Shown here: positions 22,096 through 23,644 of the stretch, piece after piece
Position numbering within the stretch: the first letter of the stretch is position 1
Layout of the letters: the number at the start of each line of letters is the position of its first letter
Assembly: GCA_002430835.1 (NCBI GenBank)
Contig: DJDA01000134.1
Span: 1 to 23,644, forward strand
Origin: Brevundimonas sp. UBA5936
GTDB lineage: Bacteria > Pseudomonadota > Alphaproteobacteria > Caulobacterales > Caulobacteraceae
Direction of reading: 5' to 3'
DNA length: 23,644 bases
The notes under the pieces: generated by a model
What the model saw: the letters and a program-made list of their open reading frames with translations, nothing else
The model's database searches: none
Told to the model about the DNA's origin: nothing
Program-made: the position numbers and the translations under genes

Positions 22096-22659
22096 TCAAT
22101 AGCGGGTGGTGCGGGTGGAGCGCGAGGTGCAGACGGCGTCGTGGGCCATGGCGCAGTCGGCGCCGCCGCTGGCCTGACACTGGCTGAGGGCGTTGGCGCG
22201 GGCCGTGCGGGCGTTGCGCGCCGGCGTAGAGAAAAAGCGGGTCAAGCCGTCGATCTGGCCGGAGGCCACGGCCGAACAGGCGTTGCGCCAGGACGCCACC
22301 GGCGCGCAGTTGGCGTCAGGCTCGGTCGGCGCGCGCATGCTGACGCCCCAGGCATGGTCCGGCTGCTCGCACTTGCGCATGGCGTTGAACATGGCCGCTT
22401 CTATGTTGTGGCCCTGCAGGACATAGGGATAGACCGCGCCGGTGTCGGTGTTGAACGCAAAGGCCCCCAGGCCCTCGACGCGCTCGCGATAGCCCATGGT
22501 GCTGGTGTCCACGCCCTGGGGGGCGTCCGGGGCGCAGGTCGCCGACCCGGTCGCCGTGCCGACCGGGCATTGGGTCTGGGCCGAAGCCTCGTTGGGCGGC
22601 AGCCCCGCCATGAGGGCAAACCCCAGGGCGGCGGCGCCTAAAACAGTATTGAATCTCAT
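22096..22659 (-). CDS. Exported DUF4189 domain protein
   Basis: A 187-residue secreted protein. The signal peptide MRFNTVLGAAALGFALMAGLPPNEASA is likely cut before QTQCPVG. The domain (about residues 60-170) matches DUF4189: GAFAFNTDTGAVYPYVLQGHNIEAAMFNAMRKC, SWRNACSAVASG and ARANALSQCQASGGADC, with repeated Cys that probably form disulfides in the periplasm. The function of the family is unknown. It starts 3 bases after the stop of the DUF1176 gene, so the two are almost certainly co-transcribed. Confidence 0.85.
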   Translation of the reverse strand: MRFNTVLGAAALGFALMAGLPPNEASAQTQCPVGTATGSATCAPDAPQGVDTSTMGYRERVEGLGAFAFNTDTGAVYPYVLQGHNIEAAMFNAMRKCEQPDHAWGVSMRAPTEPDANCAPVASWRNACSAVASGQIDGLTRFFSTPARNARTARANALSQCQASGGADCAMAHDAVCTSRSTRTTRY

Positions 22660-22662
22660 GAC

Positions 22663-23644
22663 TTAACCCTCGATCGCGCGCCAGGTGGTCGGCCACAGAT
22701 CTTGAGGTATGGCGGTGCAGCTCGGCATGTTTTTCTCGTCCAGAAGGGCGAAGCTTTCGCCGGTCCAGGCCCAGACGCCCATGCGGCCGCAGTCGCCGAT
22801 GCCGCGCCCGCGCCCGAAGGCGAACAGGGTGCGGCTCTTGGGGTCATAGCGGCTGTTGACCAGTTCGTCGTGGCTGCCCGTGGCCGTGGGGAAGGCGACC
22901 GGCTGGGGCGCGGTCCCGTCCGCCGGGGTGATGAAATAGACCTGGGTGAAGTTGTAGGCGCCCTCGCCGCACGGCACGCTCCACAGCAGCTTGTCGGAGG
23001 CTAGGCGGGCGACCTCGACGTCCGGCTCGAACCGCTCGCCCTTGCGGCTCGTGGCCAGGCATTCCTTGACCTTGGGGTGGGCCAGCAGCGCCGGCGACAG
23101 GTCGTCCTGCACCAGGCCGTTCTGGGACACGGCGGCGGCCACGGTCACGCGCGGCGCGGCCGGGGCGGCGGGGACGCTGGAGGCCGGGCGGTCGCCGCGA
23201 CGGATCAGGGCGGTGGTCGTGCCCAGCCGTCCTTGACGCTCGTCGATCCATAGGAAGGCGGCGGCGGCCCCGCCCAGGCTGACCTTGATCTGCTTGTCGC
23301 CGCGTCGGATCGACATGGCGGCGCCATTGCCCAGGCCGTTCATCAACTGGGCCGAGGGCGTGTTGAAGGCGATGACGTCGCCTTCCTCGTCCATCTTGGC
23401 GTTCTGGCCCGCATGGCGATGGCCGTCGATCTCGGCGTAGACGGAGCCTTCGCCGTCCTCCAGGCCCCAGCCGCCCATGTGGACGACGGGCCGCGCCTCA
23501 GGGCCGGGGGCGAGCGAGACGAGGACGAAGCCCATCTCATTCTCGCCCGGTCCGAAGGCGACGCAGTGGTTGGTGTTGTCGCAGGTGGCTGTCCAGTCGC
23601 GGAACTCGCGCGTCACGCTGGGCGGGTTGGCGGCCGCGGTCTGA
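22663..23644 (-). CDS. DUF1176 domain protein, 5' end outside window
   Basis: The frame is open to the window edge. The GTG at 23616 is preceded in frame by QTAAANPPS, the likely end of a signal peptide and start of the mature protein, so the true start lies beyond 23644. The family signature REFRDWTATCDNTNHCVAFG opens the domain; two halves follow, separated by a Pro/Ala linker (PASSVPAAPAAPRV), and the end carries GDCGRMGVWAWTGESFALLDEKNMPSC. Six or more Cys suggest periplasmic disulfides. DUF1176 has no assigned function. It is the upstream gene of a pair with the DUF4189 gene. Confidence 0.85.
   Translation of the reverse strand, partial: QTAAANPPSVTREFRDWTATCDNTNHCVAFGPGENEMGFVLVSLAPGPEARPVVHMGGWGLEDGEGSVYAEIDGHRHAGQNAKMDEEGDVIAFNTPSAQLMNGLGNGAAMSIRRGDKQIKVSLGGAAAAFLWIDERQGRLGTTTALIRRGDRPASSVPAAPAAPRVTVAAAVSQNGLVQDDLSPALLAHPKVKECLATSRKGERFEPDVEVARLASDKLLWSVPCGEGAYNFTQVYFITPADGTAPQPVAFPTATGSHDELVNSRYDPKSRTLFAFGRGRGIGDCGRMGVWAWTGESFALLDEKNMPSCTAIPQDLWPTTWRAIEG

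Overview
The window is about 23.6 kb of GC-rich, gene-dense chromosome from an alphaproteobacterium. It is most likely a member of the Caulobacteraceae and probably Brevundimonas-like. The evidence is an alphaproteobacterial-type housekeeping sigma factor with a long acidic spacer, strong GC bias at third codon positions, a mini flagellar axial protein, and long intergenic inverted repeats of a kind known from Caulobacter relatives. The genus is an inference. No rRNA, tRNA, CRISPR array, transposase or phage gene was found.

Layout. 1-1959: the 3' part of rpoD and its terminator. 2011-4698: an apparent minus-strand operon of four small stand-alone-domain proteins (VOC, SRPBCC, PhnB-type VOC, DUF1428), with a divergent HxlR regulator that carries an SCP2-like C-terminal domain. 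4709-5879: a mini flagellar rod-like protein, then an orphan Mrr-type restriction endonuclease of lower GC. 5975-8557: a structured leader, a DbpA-like DEAD-box RNA helicase and an Mpo1-like membrane protein. 8633-9196: a 3D-domain exported protein. 9197-9590: an AT-rich intergenic region dense in short repeats. 9591-11936: an S1/P1-type nuclease, a TrmJ-like rRNA/tRNA methyltransferase and a YnfA-family membrane protein. 12080-14068: on the minus strand, a LysR regulator, a small membrane protein and a CobB sirtuin, closely packed. 14243-17958: a formaldehyde-detoxification cluster (class III alcohol dehydrogenase, GFA-family protein, VOC protein, unknown lipoprotein, S-formylglutathione hydrolase, unknown 75-residue protein). 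18071-21785: two tandem Tat-exported DUF885 putative metallopeptidases. 22096-23644: on the minus strand, a DUF1176 protein (running off the window) and a DUF4189 protein, both exported or likely exported.

How the genes work together. The clearest pathway is glutathione-dependent formaldehyde oxidation. S-hydroxymethylglutathione is oxidised by the class III dehydrogenase and the product is hydrolysed by S-formylglutathione hydrolase. A divergent LysR gene shares an intergenic region with the pathway, and that region contains a perfect AT-rich palindrome. The HxlR-controlled four-gene operon looks like a small-molecule response unit whose ligand cannot be read from the sequence.

Nothing here is clearly a new defence or mobile system. 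The best leads are four copies of a double-hairpin intergenic repeat, a GNRA-capped hairpin ahead of the RNA helicase, the repeat-rich 9.2-9.6 kb intergenic region, a sirtuin with an altered zinc site, a rod protein reduced to its two terminal helices, and the unknown lipoprotein within the formaldehyde cluster.
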